Source: an uncultured Bacteroidota bacterium
GTDB lineage: Bacteria; Bacteroidota; Bacteroidia; Bacteroidales; UBA12481
Assembly: GCA_903919925.1 (NCBI GenBank)
Contig: CAIXKO010000012.1
Span: forward strand, 1-54,659
Reading direction: 5' to 3'
DNA: 54,659 bases
The first letter of the stretch is position 1. Each line of letters starts with the position of its first letter. The translations under genes and the position numbers were made by a program. Positions 1-8,947 of the stretch are shown here, piece after piece. The notes beneath the pieces are model-generated. The model had not been told where the DNA came from and made no database searches. It was given only the letters and a program-made list of their open reading frames with translations.

Positions 1-31
1 ATTTCTTTCTGATTCAGGGTCTGCAACTGAA

Positions 32-1048
32 TTATTTCACTTCCCAGGTTGAGCCTGAATGTAAAAGGTCATGAATCGTGTGAATTTTACTCTTTTCATG
101 AATTATTTCGATCTGCTCTTCCATCTTAATATCATAAGATTTGGCAGCTTCACATGCTCTGATTACACCTAAAGCCACTGGGTAATTGGGATAGTCCATA
201 TTGGCAAGCAACAAATGAATACCGGCAAATTCCGTTTTAGCATCATGCACCAGAAGATCAGAAGCGGAAATTCCATCTTCGCCCAATTGAACAACATGGA
301 GCTCATTATCTTTCATCATCAACCCTTTGTCCTGATTTTTTCCAAATATCATCGGTTCACCATGTTTCAGCATAATGATACGATCATCGCGGTTATCTCG
401 ATCAGTGATGTCCCCAAAAGTTTGATCATTATATATGACGCAATTCTGTAAAACCTCGGTAATGGATGTTCCTTTGTGCTTCGCAGCTTCGAGAAGAATT
501 TCTGTCGAAATCTTAGGCATAGAATCAATCGTGCGCGCAAAAAAAGTACCGTTGGCACCAATCGTAATACCACCGGGCTTAAAGGGATGTTCTATTGTTC
601 CAAAAGGTGATGTTTTGGTAACAGAGCCTTGCCTGGATGTAGGAGAATATTGTCCTTTTGTTAAACCATAAATACGGTTATTAAACAGGATCAGGTTAAC
701 ATCGATGTCCCTCCGAACCAAATGTATAAAATGATTCCCTCCGATAGCCAACCCGTCTCCATCACCGGTAATAATCCAAACACTAAGATTTGGATTAGAT
801 GTTTTAACCCCGCTGGCCACTGCCATTGCACGTCCATGGATACCATGAAATCCATAAGTATTAACATAATATGGAAACCTCGATGAGCAACCGATCCCTG
901 ATACAAATACCACATCTTCATGTTTGTATCCGATCTGAGGGAGTGCTTTTAGTACAGAACTGAGAATGGCATGGTCGCCGCAGCCTGCACACCAGCGAAC
1001 CATCTGGTCGCTTTTAAAATCTTCTGCTTTCAATACTTTTACGTCCAT
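32..1048 (-). CDS. korB: 2-oxoacid:ferredoxin oxidoreductase, beta subunit (KorB-like)
   Basis: This is the thiamine-diphosphate (ThDP) subunit of a CoA-acylating 2-oxoacid (probably 2-oxoglutarate) ferredoxin oxidoreductase, a cytoplasmic enzyme that converts 2-oxoacid, CoA and oxidised ferredoxin to acyl-CoA, CO2 and reduced ferredoxin. The WCAGCGDH motif (residues 19-26) and GIGC (51-54) carry Cys20, Cys23 and Cys54, and a further Cys lies near residue 203, matching the iron-sulfur ligands of the family. The ThDP/Mg motif is GDGDG at 95-99 with NN at 123-124. At 338 aa it has normal full length. It lies 3 nt downstream of the alpha subunit gene, so the two are co-translated. Substrate choice between 2-oxoglutarate and other 2-oxoacids is inferred from the KorA/KorB-like two-subunit form, not proven. 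Confidence 0.93.
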   Translation of the reverse strand: MDVKVLKAEDFKSDQMVRWCAGCGDHAILSSVLKALPQIGYKHEDVVFVSGIGCSSRFPYYVNTYGFHGIHGRAMAVASGVKTSNPNLSVWIITGDGDGLAIGGNHFIHLVRRDIDVNLILFNNRIYGLTKGQYSPTSRQGSVTKTSPFGTIEHPFKPGGITIGANGTFFARTIDSMPKISTEILLEAAKHKGTSITEVLQNCVIYNDQTFGDITDRDNRDDRIIMLKHGEPMIFGKNQDKGLMMKDNELHVVQLGEDGISASDLLVHDAKTEFAGIHLLLANMDYPNYPVALGVIRACEAAKSYDIKMEEQIEIIHEKSKIHTIHDLLHSGSTWEVK

Positions 1049-1051
1049 TCT

Positions 1052-2896
1052 TTAGTCCTCCAGGTTTTTAATTATCGCTTCTTTCAGGTCTTTTACCGTA
1101 AATGGTAACCCCATAATTTTATTGAACTTTCGGTAAGGATACTGCGGATGCTGCATCCTAAGGTAATTGGCAAATTGTCCGAGATTTATCTCGCAAACCA
1201 GTAGCTTCCTGAATCTTCCTAAAACATCGCTGGTATTCGTTGGCAACGGATAAATGTAGTTAAACTGGGCGAGTGCCACCTTGTACCCCTCGCGGCGAAC
1301 TTCGGTTAATGCGGTAACCAAATGTCCGTATGTCCCACCCCATCCAATGATCAAAAGATCAGCATCCTCATCACCAATAATTTCAAGCGGTGGAATCTGA
1401 GTAGCCACCTTTTGGATTTTATTCTCTCGAATATGACTCATCAATTCATGATTTTCTGGAACATAAGAAACAGTTCCGGTAATATTCATTTTTTCTAAAC
1501 TACCGAGCCGGTGCTCCATCCCGTGAGTTCCCGGAACAGCCCACGTTCTTACAAGCGTTTCAGGGTTGCGGGCGTATGGCTGCCAATTTATGGTGTCTGC
1601 CTGCACCCTTGGCACAATAATATCTGGAAAATCATTCATATCAGGAATCCTCCAAGGCTCCGATCCATTGGCAAGGAATCCATCGGTCAGGAGAATTACA
1701 GGAGTCATGTGCTCAACCGCAATTTTACAGGCCATATAGGCATAATCGAAACAATTCGACGGAGTGGATGCAGCAATAACCACAACCGGGCTTTCGCCGT
1801 TGCGGCCATACAATGCCTGCATTAAATCGGATTGCTCTGTTTTTGTCGGCAATCCTGTTGACGGACCACCACGTTGAACATCAACAATTACCAATGGAAG
1901 CTCAGTCATTACAGCCAATCCAATGGCTTCTCCCTTGAGAGCCAGCCCTGGGCCCGAAGTGGTTGTTACAGCTAACGAACCTGCAAAACTGGCTCCAATC
2001 GCAGTACATATCCCGGCAATTTCATCTTCGGCCTGAAAGGTTTTAACCCTAAGATCTTTATGGGCAGCAAGCTCCTCAAGAATACCCGTAGCCGGGGTTA
2101 TGGGGTACGAACCACAGTAAAGCTGAAGATCAGCTTTCTCAGCTGCAGCCATCATTCCCCAGGCAACAGCGGCATTGCCATTGATGCTCCGGTAGATTCC
2201 TTTCTCAATTTCCGCAGGTTTTACTTTGAAATTTGAGGTGAAAGCTTCAATGGTCTCTGCATAATAATAACCATCGTACAAAACCTTAGTATTGGCCTCA
2301 ACCAGAAGCGGTTTCTTGGCAAACTTTGTATTAAAAAAGTTTACAGCGTGGTCCAGTGGCCGGTCATAAAGCCAGCTTACTATTCCCAAAGCAAACATAT
2401 TCTTACATCGCAATATGGATTTCTGATCAAGCCCAATGTCTTTCAGGCTCTCTTTGGTAAGATTGCTGATCGGCGCTGAGATCACTTGAATACCGGTAAC
2501 ATCCTCTTCTTCAAAAGGATCACCTTTGTATCCGGCTTTCTCAATATTCTTGGCATCAAACTGGTCAGCATCATAAATGATAATACCATCTGGCTTAACC
2601 CATCTGAAATTTGCTTTAAGTGCGGCCGGATTCATTGCTACCAGCACATCACAATAATCACCAGGTGTATTGATCTGGGTATGACCAAAATGTACCTGGA
2701 AACCGGAAACTCCACCTACAGTTCCCTGTGGGGCCCTGATCTCTGCAGGATAATCCGGGAAAGTGGAGACATCATTACCGTAAAGTGCCGACGTATCGGA
2801 GAAAAGTGTGCCGGTAAGTTGCATACCGTCGCCGGAATCTCCAGAAAACCGAATGGCTACTTCTTCGATTTCAATGACTTTTGCCTGTTTACTCAT
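1052..2896 (-). CDS. korA: 2-oxoacid:ferredoxin oxidoreductase, fused gamma-alpha subunit (KorA-like)
   Basis: This is the partner of KorB. Residues about 10-190 form the gamma domain (FSGDSGDGMQLTG near 17-29, binding CoA/ThDP-proximal loops). Residues about 230-520 form the pyrimidine-binding alpha domain, including a GSYPITPAT motif and the TTTSGPGLALKGEAIGLA segment. A C-terminal transketolase-like domain II follows. The 614-aa gamma-alpha fusion is the usual Bacteroidota form. In the tricarboxylic acid cycle or its reductive branch it would interconvert 2-oxoglutarate and succinyl-CoA using ferredoxin, which suits an anaerobe. It is first in a two-gene operon with korB. A TAnnTTTG box lies 41 nt upstream of the ATG. 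No delta-type ferredoxin subunit gene is visible in the window. Confidence 0.93.
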   Translation of the reverse strand: MSKQAKVIEIEEVAIRFSGDSGDGMQLTGTLFSDTSALYGNDVSTFPDYPAEIRAPQGTVGGVSGFQVHFGHTQINTPGDYCDVLVAMNPAALKANFRWVKPDGIIIYDADQFDAKNIEKAGYKGDPFEEEDVTGIQVISAPISNLTKESLKDIGLDQKSILRCKNMFALGIVSWLYDRPLDHAVNFFNTKFAKKPLLVEANTKVLYDGYYYAETIEAFTSNFKVKPAEIEKGIYRSINGNAAVAWGMMAAAEKADLQLYCGSYPITPATGILEELAAHKDLRVKTFQAEDEIAGICTAIGASFAGSLAVTTTSGPGLALKGEAIGLAVMTELPLVIVDVQRGGPSTGLPTKTEQSDLMQALYGRNGESPVVVIAASTPSNCFDYAYMACKIAVEHMTPVILLTDGFLANGSEPWRIPDMNDFPDIIVPRVQADTINWQPYARNPETLVRTWAVPGTHGMEHRLGSLEKMNITGTVSYVPENHELMSHIRENKIQKVATQIPPLEIIGDEDADLLIIGWGGTYGHLVTALTEVRREGYKVALAQFNYIYPLPTNTSDVLGRFRKLLVCEINLGQFANYLRMQHPQYPYRKFNKIMGLPFTVKDLKEAIIKNLED

Positions 2897-2937
2897 GACA
2901 AATTATTGTTGTTAGGAAAATTTAGGATATCAGGGTG

Positions 2938-2945
2938 CAAAAGTA
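2938..2945 (-). promoter_or_regulatory. Bacteroidota -7 promoter box for korAB
   Basis: On the minus strand this reads TACTTTTG, matching the TAnnTTTG consensus of the Bacteroidota primary sigma factor. It is 41 nt upstream of the korA start. There is no clear -33 TTTG element, only a T-rich run at the appropriate distance. Confidence 0.5.
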
Positions 2946-3055
2946 AACAGATTTATATAGGATAAAAAAGTTATTTTCAGATGTTGTTCGATATTACCTA
3001 TCTCAAGCCCGGTACTATCACCTATAAATCCTATCCCCTAAACCACAAGGATTCT

Positions 3056-3063
3056 TAATTTTG
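3056..3063 (+). promoter_or_regulatory. Bacteroidota -7 promoter box for the carbonic anhydrase-like gene
   Basis: TAATTTTG matches TAnnTTTG and ends 23 nt before the ATG at 3087. A short inverted repeat AATCCT...AGGATT (about 3027-3054) sits just upstream and may be coincidental. Confidence 0.5.
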
Positions 3064-3086
3064 CCAATCATTATTACTAAAATTCG

Positions 3087-3611
3087 ATGACTATGGCGCT
3101 AATAAAATCAGTAAGAGGGTTTTCTCCAAAAATTGGCCAAGAATGCTATCTGGCTGAAACCGCAGTAATTATAGGTGATGTGGAAATTGGAGATGAATGC
3201 AGCATTTGGTTCGGAGCAGTGCTTCGTGGCGATGTTAATTCCATCCGCATTGGAAACAGAGTGAACATTCAGGATGGTGCAGTACTTCATACCCTTTATG
3301 AAAAATCTGTAGTCGACATTGGAAACTCCGTTACAGTGGGCCACAATGCAGTGATTCACGGAGCTAAAATTCATGATCGTGTGCTAATTGGAATTGGTGC
3401 CATAATTCTGGACAACGCTGTGATTGGGGAGAATTCTATCATAGCCGCCGGTGCACTTATAAAAGATTCTGAAATTGTTGAACCTAACAGTATTTATGCT
3501 GGTGTTCCAGCAAAAAAAGTAAAAGATATTGATCCAGGCCAAACCACCGGAATGATTGAGAAAATTGCCAACAACTACCTTTTCTACGCCGGTTGGTATC
3601 AGGAAGATTGA
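3087..3611 (+). CDS. gamma-class carbonic anhydrase family protein (left-handed beta-helix)
   Basis: The 174-aa protein consists of hexapeptide repeats (patterns such as IGDVEIGDECSIW and VGHNAVIHGAKI) that build a left-handed parallel beta-helix trimer, as in YrdA/PaaY/CaiE and archaeal Cam. All three putative metal-binding histidines are present: one in VLHTLY and two in VGHNAVIHG. CO2 hydration is therefore possible, but many members of this family have other or unknown activity. A second in-frame ATG two codons downstream (3093) could also be the start. The gene stands alone on the plus strand, converging with murI 2 nt away. Confidence 0.85.
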   Translation: MTMALIKSVRGFSPKIGQECYLAETAVIIGDVEIGDECSIWFGAVLRGDVNSIRIGNRVNIQDGAVLHTLYEKSVVDIGNSVTVGHNAVIHGAKIHDRVLIGIGAIILDNAVIGENSIIAAGALIKDSEIVEPNSIYAGVPAKKVKDIDPGQTTGMIEKIANNYLFYAGWYQED

Positions 3612-3613
3612 TT

Positions 3614-4420
3614 TCAATCAGATGAAACTGATTCAACTAATTGATTAACTGCCCATTCGCCTCCGGCTAATTTGGTTAATACTTTAGTGAACTTTTCAAT
3701 GCTCCCGCTCGTGTAAAACTGCTGCCGTTTAACACCTGATGAATTAAGGTAATTATTTTGTTCAAGTACTTTCCGAGTCTGACGGGCAACCGCCGGCGCT
3801 GGATCAATAATTTGAATTCCCGCAGGTAAAATCTCCCGGATAACTGGAATCAGAAATGGGTAATGAGTGCACCCTAGCACTAGCTGATCGATCCCTTGAT
3901 CAACCATGGGCATCAGATATTGAGAAAGCAACCTCCTGGACTCAGGTGAATCAATCATGCCATTTTCAATGAGTTCAACCAGACCTGTGCCGGCTGCTTC
4001 ATGCAAATTCACTGATTTGGCATACAAACCAATGGATCGTCTGAAGTGTTCTCCCTTAAAAGTTTGGGCAGTTGCCAATATACCAACATGGCCAGTTTTA
4101 GAGGCAATGGCTGCAGGTTTTACGGCCGGTTCAACACCAATAAAGGGTATAGAAAACTCCCTTCGTAAAGTCGAAATTGATGCGCCAGTCGCAGTATTGC
4201 AAGCCACAACAATCAGTTTACAACCCTGAGCAACCAGAAACCTGGAAATAGCCCGGCATCGATTGGTAATGAACCTCCTGGATTTTGTCCCGTAAGGAGC
4301 ATTTGCTGAATCTGCAACGTAAATCATCGACTCTTCCGGAACCACTTTCGTCAATTCACGAAATACACTTAGTCCTCCGATTCCGGAATCAAAAACGCCG
4401 ATAGGTGCAGAATTATCCAT
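3614..4420 (-). CDS. murI: glutamate racemase
   Basis: This cytoplasmic cofactor-independent enzyme interconverts L- and D-glutamate for peptidoglycan synthesis. The protein begins with the family signature PIGVFDSGIGGLSV. The two catalytic cysteines sit in VACNTATG (near residue 74) and LGCTHYPF (near 185), and the substrate-binding DSANAPYG is present. The ATG at 4420 is chosen over the in-frame ATG at 4438 because the latter lies in the loop of a strong intrinsic terminator hairpin, while GCAGGGA, a good ribosome binding site, lies 8 nt before 4420. That gives about 268 aa, a normal length. It is last in the bamA-skp-skp-murI block, so its expression depends on read-through of that terminator or on an internal promoter. 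Confidence 0.95.
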   Translation of the reverse strand: MDNSAPIGVFDSGIGGLSVFRELTKVVPEESMIYVADSANAPYGTKSRRFITNRCRAISRFLVAQGCKLIVVACNTATGASISTLRREFSIPFIGVEPAVKPAAIASKTGHVGILATAQTFKGEHFRRSIGLYAKSVNLHEAAGTGLVELIENGMIDSPESRRLLSQYLMPMVDQGIDQLVLGCTHYPFLIPVIREILPAGIQIIDPAPAVARQTRKVLEQNNYLNSSGVKRQQFYTSGSIEKFTKVLTKLAGGEWAVNQLVESVSSD

Positions 4421-4453
4421 AAAAAAAATCCCTGCCATTAAAGCAAGGATTTT
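4421..4453 (-). terminator. intrinsic terminator between skp and murI, overlapping the murI ribosome binding site
   Basis: On the minus strand a 10-bp stem AAATCCTTGC / GCAGGGATTT (one G-T wobble) with a 7-nt loop is followed directly by a run of T residues. It lies after the skp stop at 4472 and ends immediately before the murI ATG at 4420. The 3' arm contains the purine-rich murI ribosome binding site. Confidence 0.8.
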
Positions 4454-4471
4454 AATAACGGGAAGTTCATT

Positions 4472-4993
4472 TTATTTAAGTCCCAGCTTGGCTTTAACAA
4501 GTGGTAAAACATTCAAAGATTCATCCTCTGGAAAGTAAAGGAGCCCACTTACAGTAGTATCCCAGATATAAGTGAATTTGTTAGCTTCAGCAACAGCCTT
4601 AATCGCCTTCTTCAATTTATCAAGAATAGGAGCCATCAGCTCGTTCTGCTTTTTGTCCAACTCCTGCTGCGCAACAGTTGCAAAATTTTGAATTTTACCC
4701 TGCATGTCAACCAATTCGGCTTCCTTGGCAGAACGAATGAAAGAGGATAAGGAGTCTTTCTGTTTTGTGTAAGTTTCCAGTAAATTATTATATACTACGT
4801 TCATCGATTCGTAGTTTTTCTTAATCTCAGCATCAAACTTTTCATAAACTTTGGCGGCACTGTCCCGCTCTGGCATTAACTGAAGAATTTCTTGCGAATT
4901 GATATGACCAATTTTTTGCTGTGCAAAAGAATAAGTTCCGCTCACGAGAATGAACATCAAACAAGCTACCAGAGTCAAAAGTAATTTTTTCAT
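4472..4993 (-). CDS. OmpH/Skp-family periplasmic chaperone (second copy)
   Basis: This small periplasmic chaperone guards unfolded outer membrane proteins on their way to the BAM complex. A Sec signal peptide (residues 1 to about 24, ending near SFAQ) precedes QKIGHINSQEIL, the Skp core start. A long charged helical segment (about 45-130) would form the tentacle coiled coil, and the C-terminal beta segment is conserved. At 173 aa the length is typical. It is a diverged tandem paralogue of the gene at 5065, 71 nt downstream of it, and is followed by a strong terminator. Whether the two copies form mixed trimers or serve different clients cannot be read from the sequence. Confidence 0.9.
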   Translation of the reverse strand: MKKLLLTLVACLMFILVSGTYSFAQQKIGHINSQEILQLMPERDSAAKVYEKFDAEIKKNYESMNVVYNNLLETYTKQKDSLSSFIRSAKEAELVDMQGKIQNFATVAQQELDKKQNELMAPILDKLKKAIKAVAEANKFTYIWDTTVSGLLYFPEDESLNVLPLVKAKLGLK

Positions 4994-5064
4994 TTTAAAT
5001 GATTAACAGTTAATATAGAACAACCTAATAATGTGTTACTTAAAACGGAGCACAAAGATAGACA

Positions 5065-5580
5065 TTAATTTTGAATTCCCATCTTTTTCAAAACATCGTC
5101 ACTTTTATCAAACTTCGGGTCTGTAAAAAGCATAGTCGGACCAGCAGCTACATCAAAAATAATAGAATATCCACCCTCGGCGGCAAGGTCCTTGACAGCC
5201 GTAAAAACATCATCCTGAATGGGTTTAATTAACTCCGTGCGCTTTTTGTAAAGCAACCCCTCTGGTGCAAAATACTTTTTTTGCAGATCCTTAACATCCT
5301 TCTCCTTCTGCATTATTTCCTCTTCCCGCTTGGTCCTCATTTCTTCAGTCAGCAAAATCCGCTCTGCCTGGTAATCTTTATACAGCTTTTCAATGTCCGT
5401 CCGCTTGGCCTCAATCTCCTTTTGCCACTCCTCCGAAAACTTATCCACTTGCTTCTGAGCTGCATCATATGCTGGTACACGGCCCAAAATATAATCCGTA
5501 TTGACGTATGCAAACTTCTGGCTAAACCCTAGTGAAACACCAATAATCAGTAATCCTGCTGTGAATAATATCTTTTTCAT
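5065..5580 (-). CDS. OmpH/Skp-family periplasmic chaperone (first copy)
   Basis: This is a Skp-like holdase for outer membrane protein biogenesis. The ATG at 5580 gives a classical signal peptide (MKKILFTAGLL... ending GFSQ). The longer open frame would start at a TTG at 5598 and only adds a non-signal-like extension. The mature part starts KFAYVNTDYIL and continues with a Lys/Glu-rich coiled-coil region, where QKEKDVKDLQKKYFAPEG is typical of the family. It lies between bamA (114 nt upstream) and the second skp copy, the standard Bacteroidota order. It is likely transcribed with bamA from the promoter ahead of the porG homologue. Confidence 0.9.
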   Translation of the reverse strand: MKKILFTAGLLIIGVSLGFSQKFAYVNTDYILGRVPAYDAAQKQVDKFSEEWQKEIEAKRTDIEKLYKDYQAERILLTEEMRTKREEEIMQKEKDVKDLQKKYFAPEGLLYKKRTELIKPIQDDVFTAVKDLAAEGGYSIIFDVAAGPTMLFTDPKFDKSDDVLKKMGIQN

Positions 5581-5694
5581 AACCTTAAAAATTTTCAAAT
5601 TCCTTCAATTTTCGTACCAACGTACCGTTAAGAAAGATAATTCTCGGACCTCTCTGCGGTATCTTGTTGAACTCCTTGTCTATCCATTTCAAAT

Positions 5695-8193
5695 CTATAA
5701 TTGTGGGCCCAGTACAAAATGGAACTGACTGTGGTTTTTACCAGTTGTACCCGGGATTTCATCAAATCCATAACCCCAGTCAACGCCCATCAACCCAAAC
5801 ATAGGAAGGTAAATTCTGACACCTACCCCTGCTGCCCGCTTCATATCAAATGGATTGAACTCCTTAAACTCATACCATGCATTTCCAGCTTCGAAAAACA
5901 CAAGTGCAAATAATGTTGCATTAGGATTCAACGAAATCGGGAAACGCATCTCTGTTGTGAATTTGGTATAAAGATTTGCACCATTAGCAGGTGTCAATGA
6001 TCCGTTGGCATAACCTCTCATGGCTATAATATCGCGGCCATAATAACTATAACCCATCATACCGTCGCCCCCAACTTCAAAATTCTCAAACGGTGACCTG
6101 GCATATTTATTATAATAACCTAGATAACCAAACTCGGCTTTGGTTGCCAAAACAAAATCACGGGTTTCTCCATCTTTGTCACCACCAATCGACCAAAGCT
6201 TGGTAAACCAGGAAGACTTAAATGTCCATTTATGATATTCAATCCACTTGTACCGCTCAGTTGCTGTGAGAGTGCTATAATCCCTGCCATTGATTAGGGA
6301 ATAAGGTGGCGTGATCTGAAGATTCAAAGTAAAAGTAGATCCCATCCTTGGATAGATAATCTGATCAGTTGAACTTCTACCAAAGGTGCTCGTAAAACTA
6401 AAATTGTTGCTCACCCCGTTCTTGATGACAAAGTAGGACCAATCGTCCAGTAAATAACGCTGAAATGATAATTGATTAAACAAGGTGAAATAATCGTCCG
6501 GCCAGCTAAGTCTCCGGCCAATCCCAACGGATGCACCGCTGATCTTCATTGATTGATTCAACGGATCAGAAGTCTGCCTACCGTTCGTTTGTATGGTATG
6601 ATATAAAGAGACTGATAAAGAATTCGGTTTTTTACCTCCCAGCCAGGGCTCCACAAAAGAGGCACTATACGATTGATAATACTTACCGTTCGATTGGGCT
6701 CTGATGCTCAGGTTTTGTCCATCACCCGACGGAAGGGGCCTCCATGCAGACTTCTTGAAAAAGTTCCGCGCTGAGAAATTACCAAACTTAACCCCAAGAG
6801 TACCAATCACCATTCCGGCTCCCCACCCTCCCGATATCTCAATCTGGTCATTTGCACGCTCAACTAACTTGTATTCAATATCAACAGTTCCATCAAGCTG
6901 GTTGGGGATTGGAACAGGCTGTATCTTCTCAGGATCAAAAAACCCAAGCTGCGATAATTCCCTTACTGACCGGATCACAGCAGCCCTGTTAAAAAGGTCG
7001 CCTGGGTTTGTACGGATCTCACGTCGGATTACATGTTCATTGGTTCGATCATTACCTGTGATGATGACTTTATTAATACGTGCCACCTGCCCCTCATGAA
7101 TAACTATCTGAAGGTCAATGGAATCACCTTCTACGTTAACTTCTTGCTGCTGAGCATCATAAAACAAATAACCAAAGTTCATATAAGCATTCCCAACAGC
7201 ATCAGGATCATTCCTTAATCGATTCTCCAGAACCGCCTGATCATAAACGGCACCCTTTTTTATCTTTAATTCGTTTGAGAGTTGCTCACTGGTATACTTA
7301 ACATTGCCAGCCCAGGTGATGTTTCTGAAAAAATACTGCTTGCCTTCCTCAATACGAATCACTAATCCAACCGTCCCATCCGTGTTGTGATAAAGTGAAT
7401 CCTTTACGATCCTGGCATCTCTGTAACCTAACGTATTGTATTTGGCAATGATCGCCTCCTTATCATCTTTGAAGTTGCTCTCTAAATACTTGGATGCTTT
7501 AAAAATGTTATACCAGGTTTTTTGCTTGGTCTCCTTCATTGCCTTCCTCAGCTTCTTTTCCGGTATAACGGTTACATTCTCAAATCTAATCTCCCTGATT
7601 TTTACCTTTTGTTTTTTATCGACATTAATATCGAGAACTGCGGAATTTTGCAATGCAGAGTCTGCCTTCTGAGTAATTTTTACCACAGTATTCAAATAAC
7701 CCTTATCAATAAAATGCTCTTTCGCTAAAAACTCTGTTCTGGAGAGCGTATAGGGTGTCACCAGGTTACCTCTTACCAACTTAACCTTCTCTTTAAGATC
7801 ATCAGCCTCCTGCTTGTTCACTCCTGAAAATGAAAACCGGGTTAGTCTGGGCATCTCCTGAAGATAGATATCAAGGAAAATCTGATCATTTTCAATTTTG
7901 GTAGCTGTTATTCTCACATCTGAAAAAAGCTGCTGATCCCACAATTTCTGAATCGCTGCCGGGATTGCCTCTCCAGGAACCGTTATGGTTTTCCCAATAT
8001 CTAACCCTGAAAATTGCAGCAAGACATTTTGTGTCAAATACTTTACGCCGGAAACGGTTACGCCACCAATTTGATAATCATGGGGAGTTTTTGCAAAATC
8101 AAGAATCCGCACTGGCTTTTTGGATATCTCCTGGTTATAAGCCAAAACAGTGGAAAGGATAAGGACAACAGATAGTATTAATCTTTTTATCAT
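5695..8193 (-). CDS. bamA: outer membrane protein assembly factor BamA
   Basis: This is the central Omp85-family component of the beta-barrel assembly machine in the outer membrane. The 832-aa protein has a signal peptide (ending near VLAYNQ) and a series of periplasmic POTRA domains from about residue 35 to 430. The C-terminal 16-strand barrel contains the FFEAGNAWYEF and GVGVRIYLPMFG segments expected in the last strands. The C terminus (FHFVLGPQL) is a beta signal. The GMMGYSYYGRDIIAMRGY segment resembles loop 6, which carries the (V/I)RG(F/Y) motif. It lies 16 nt downstream of uppS and upstream of two skp genes, a conserved gene order. Confidence 0.96.
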   Translation of the reverse strand: MIKRLILSVVLILSTVLAYNQEISKKPVRILDFAKTPHDYQIGGVTVSGVKYLTQNVLLQFSGLDIGKTITVPGEAIPAAIQKLWDQQLFSDVRITATKIENDQIFLDIYLQEMPRLTRFSFSGVNKQEADDLKEKVKLVRGNLVTPYTLSRTEFLAKEHFIDKGYLNTVVKITQKADSALQNSAVLDINVDKKQKVKIREIRFENVTVIPEKKLRKAMKETKQKTWYNIFKASKYLESNFKDDKEAIIAKYNTLGYRDARIVKDSLYHNTDGTVGLVIRIEEGKQYFFRNITWAGNVKYTSEQLSNELKIKKGAVYDQAVLENRLRNDPDAVGNAYMNFGYLFYDAQQQEVNVEGDSIDLQIVIHEGQVARINKVIITGNDRTNEHVIRREIRTNPGDLFNRAAVIRSVRELSQLGFFDPEKIQPVPIPNQLDGTVDIEYKLVERANDQIEISGGWGAGMVIGTLGVKFGNFSARNFFKKSAWRPLPSGDGQNLSIRAQSNGKYYQSYSASFVEPWLGGKKPNSLSVSLYHTIQTNGRQTSDPLNQSMKISGASVGIGRRLSWPDDYFTLFNQLSFQRYLLDDWSYFVIKNGVSNNFSFTSTFGRSSTDQIIYPRMGSTFTLNLQITPPYSLINGRDYSTLTATERYKWIEYHKWTFKSSWFTKLWSIGGDKDGETRDFVLATKAEFGYLGYYNKYARSPFENFEVGGDGMMGYSYYGRDIIAMRGYANGSLTPANGANLYTKFTTEMRFPISLNPNATLFALVFFEAGNAWYEFKEFNPFDMKRAAGVGVRIYLPMFGLMGVDWGYGFDEIPGTTGKNHSQFHFVLGPQL

Positions 8194-8209
8194 ACTAATT
8201 TTTCAGATG

Positions 8210-8947
8210 TTATAATTGTTCGCTGGTTTTGCCAAACCGTCGTTCGCGGTTCTGATAATCTAATAAGGCTTCGTAATAATCTTCAGCTCTGAAATCAGGC
8301 CAAAGCTTTGATGTGAAATACAATTCTGTGTATGCCGATTGGTATAATAAGAAATTGCTGATGCGGTATTCACCACTCGTTCTGATCAAGAGTTCCGGAT
8401 CTGGAATTCCGGCCGTTTGAAGATAACTCTCAAACAACTCAGGGTTCATTTCTTCAGGTAACAGCTTCCCGGCAATCGCATCCTGAATAATCTTACGCGC
8501 CGCCAGGATTATCTCATGCCTCGAACTGTAAGATAGCGCAAGTATCACCGTAAGCCCGGTGTTAGCTGAAGTTGCCTGAACCAGTTGATTCAGCTCCCTG
8601 CGGGTATTCTCAGGAAGTTTCGTCAAATCACCAATAGTAAGCAAACGGATGTTATTCTCCAGTAACTTTTTGGTTTCCTTTTTAATAGTGGATACTAGAA
8701 GGCCCATAAGAGCATCTATCTCCTCTAGAGGCCGGCCCCAGTTTTCAGTGCTGAATGCGTAAAGTGTTACGAATTTGATTCCAAGTTCAGCACTTGCTTT
8801 TACTACATCATCTACCGGTGTAACTCCATTCTGATGGCCGAAAATTCGTGCAGCTCCTTTCCGAATGGCCCATCTTCCGTTACCGTCCATGATGATCGCA
8901 ACATGATTCGGCAATTTATCCTTGATTAGCTTCTCCTTCAGACTCAT
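8210..8947 (-). CDS. uppS: isoprenyl transferase (undecaprenyl diphosphate synthase)
   Basis: This cis-prenyltransferase makes the C55 lipid carrier for peptidoglycan and other envelope polymers. The catalytic Asp is in VAIIMDGNGRWA (Asp21), and the pyrophosphate-binding Arg/Ser cluster is RTSGEYRISNFLLYQSAYTE. Both are complete. At 245 aa it is full length. The start overlaps the stop of the upstream DUF6089/PorG-like gene by 4 nt (ATGA), indicating translational coupling. Its position upstream of bamA is conserved across Bacteroidota. Confidence 0.96.
   Translation of the reverse strand: MSLKEKLIKDKLPNHVAIIMDGNGRWAIRKGAARIFGHQNGVTPVDDVVKASAELGIKFVTLYAFSTENWGRPLEEIDALMGLLVSTIKKETKKLLENNIRLLTIGDLTKLPENTRRELNQLVQATSANTGLTVILALSYSSRHEIILAARKIIQDAIAGKLLPEEMNPELFESYLQTAGIPDPELLIRTSGEYRISNFLLYQSAYTELYFTSKLWPDFRAEDYYEALLDYQNRERRFGKTSEQL

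Noticed and set aside
2486..2965. 159-codon plus-strand frame within korA
   Set aside because: It is antisense to strongly conserved korA sequence and shows no protein family features.
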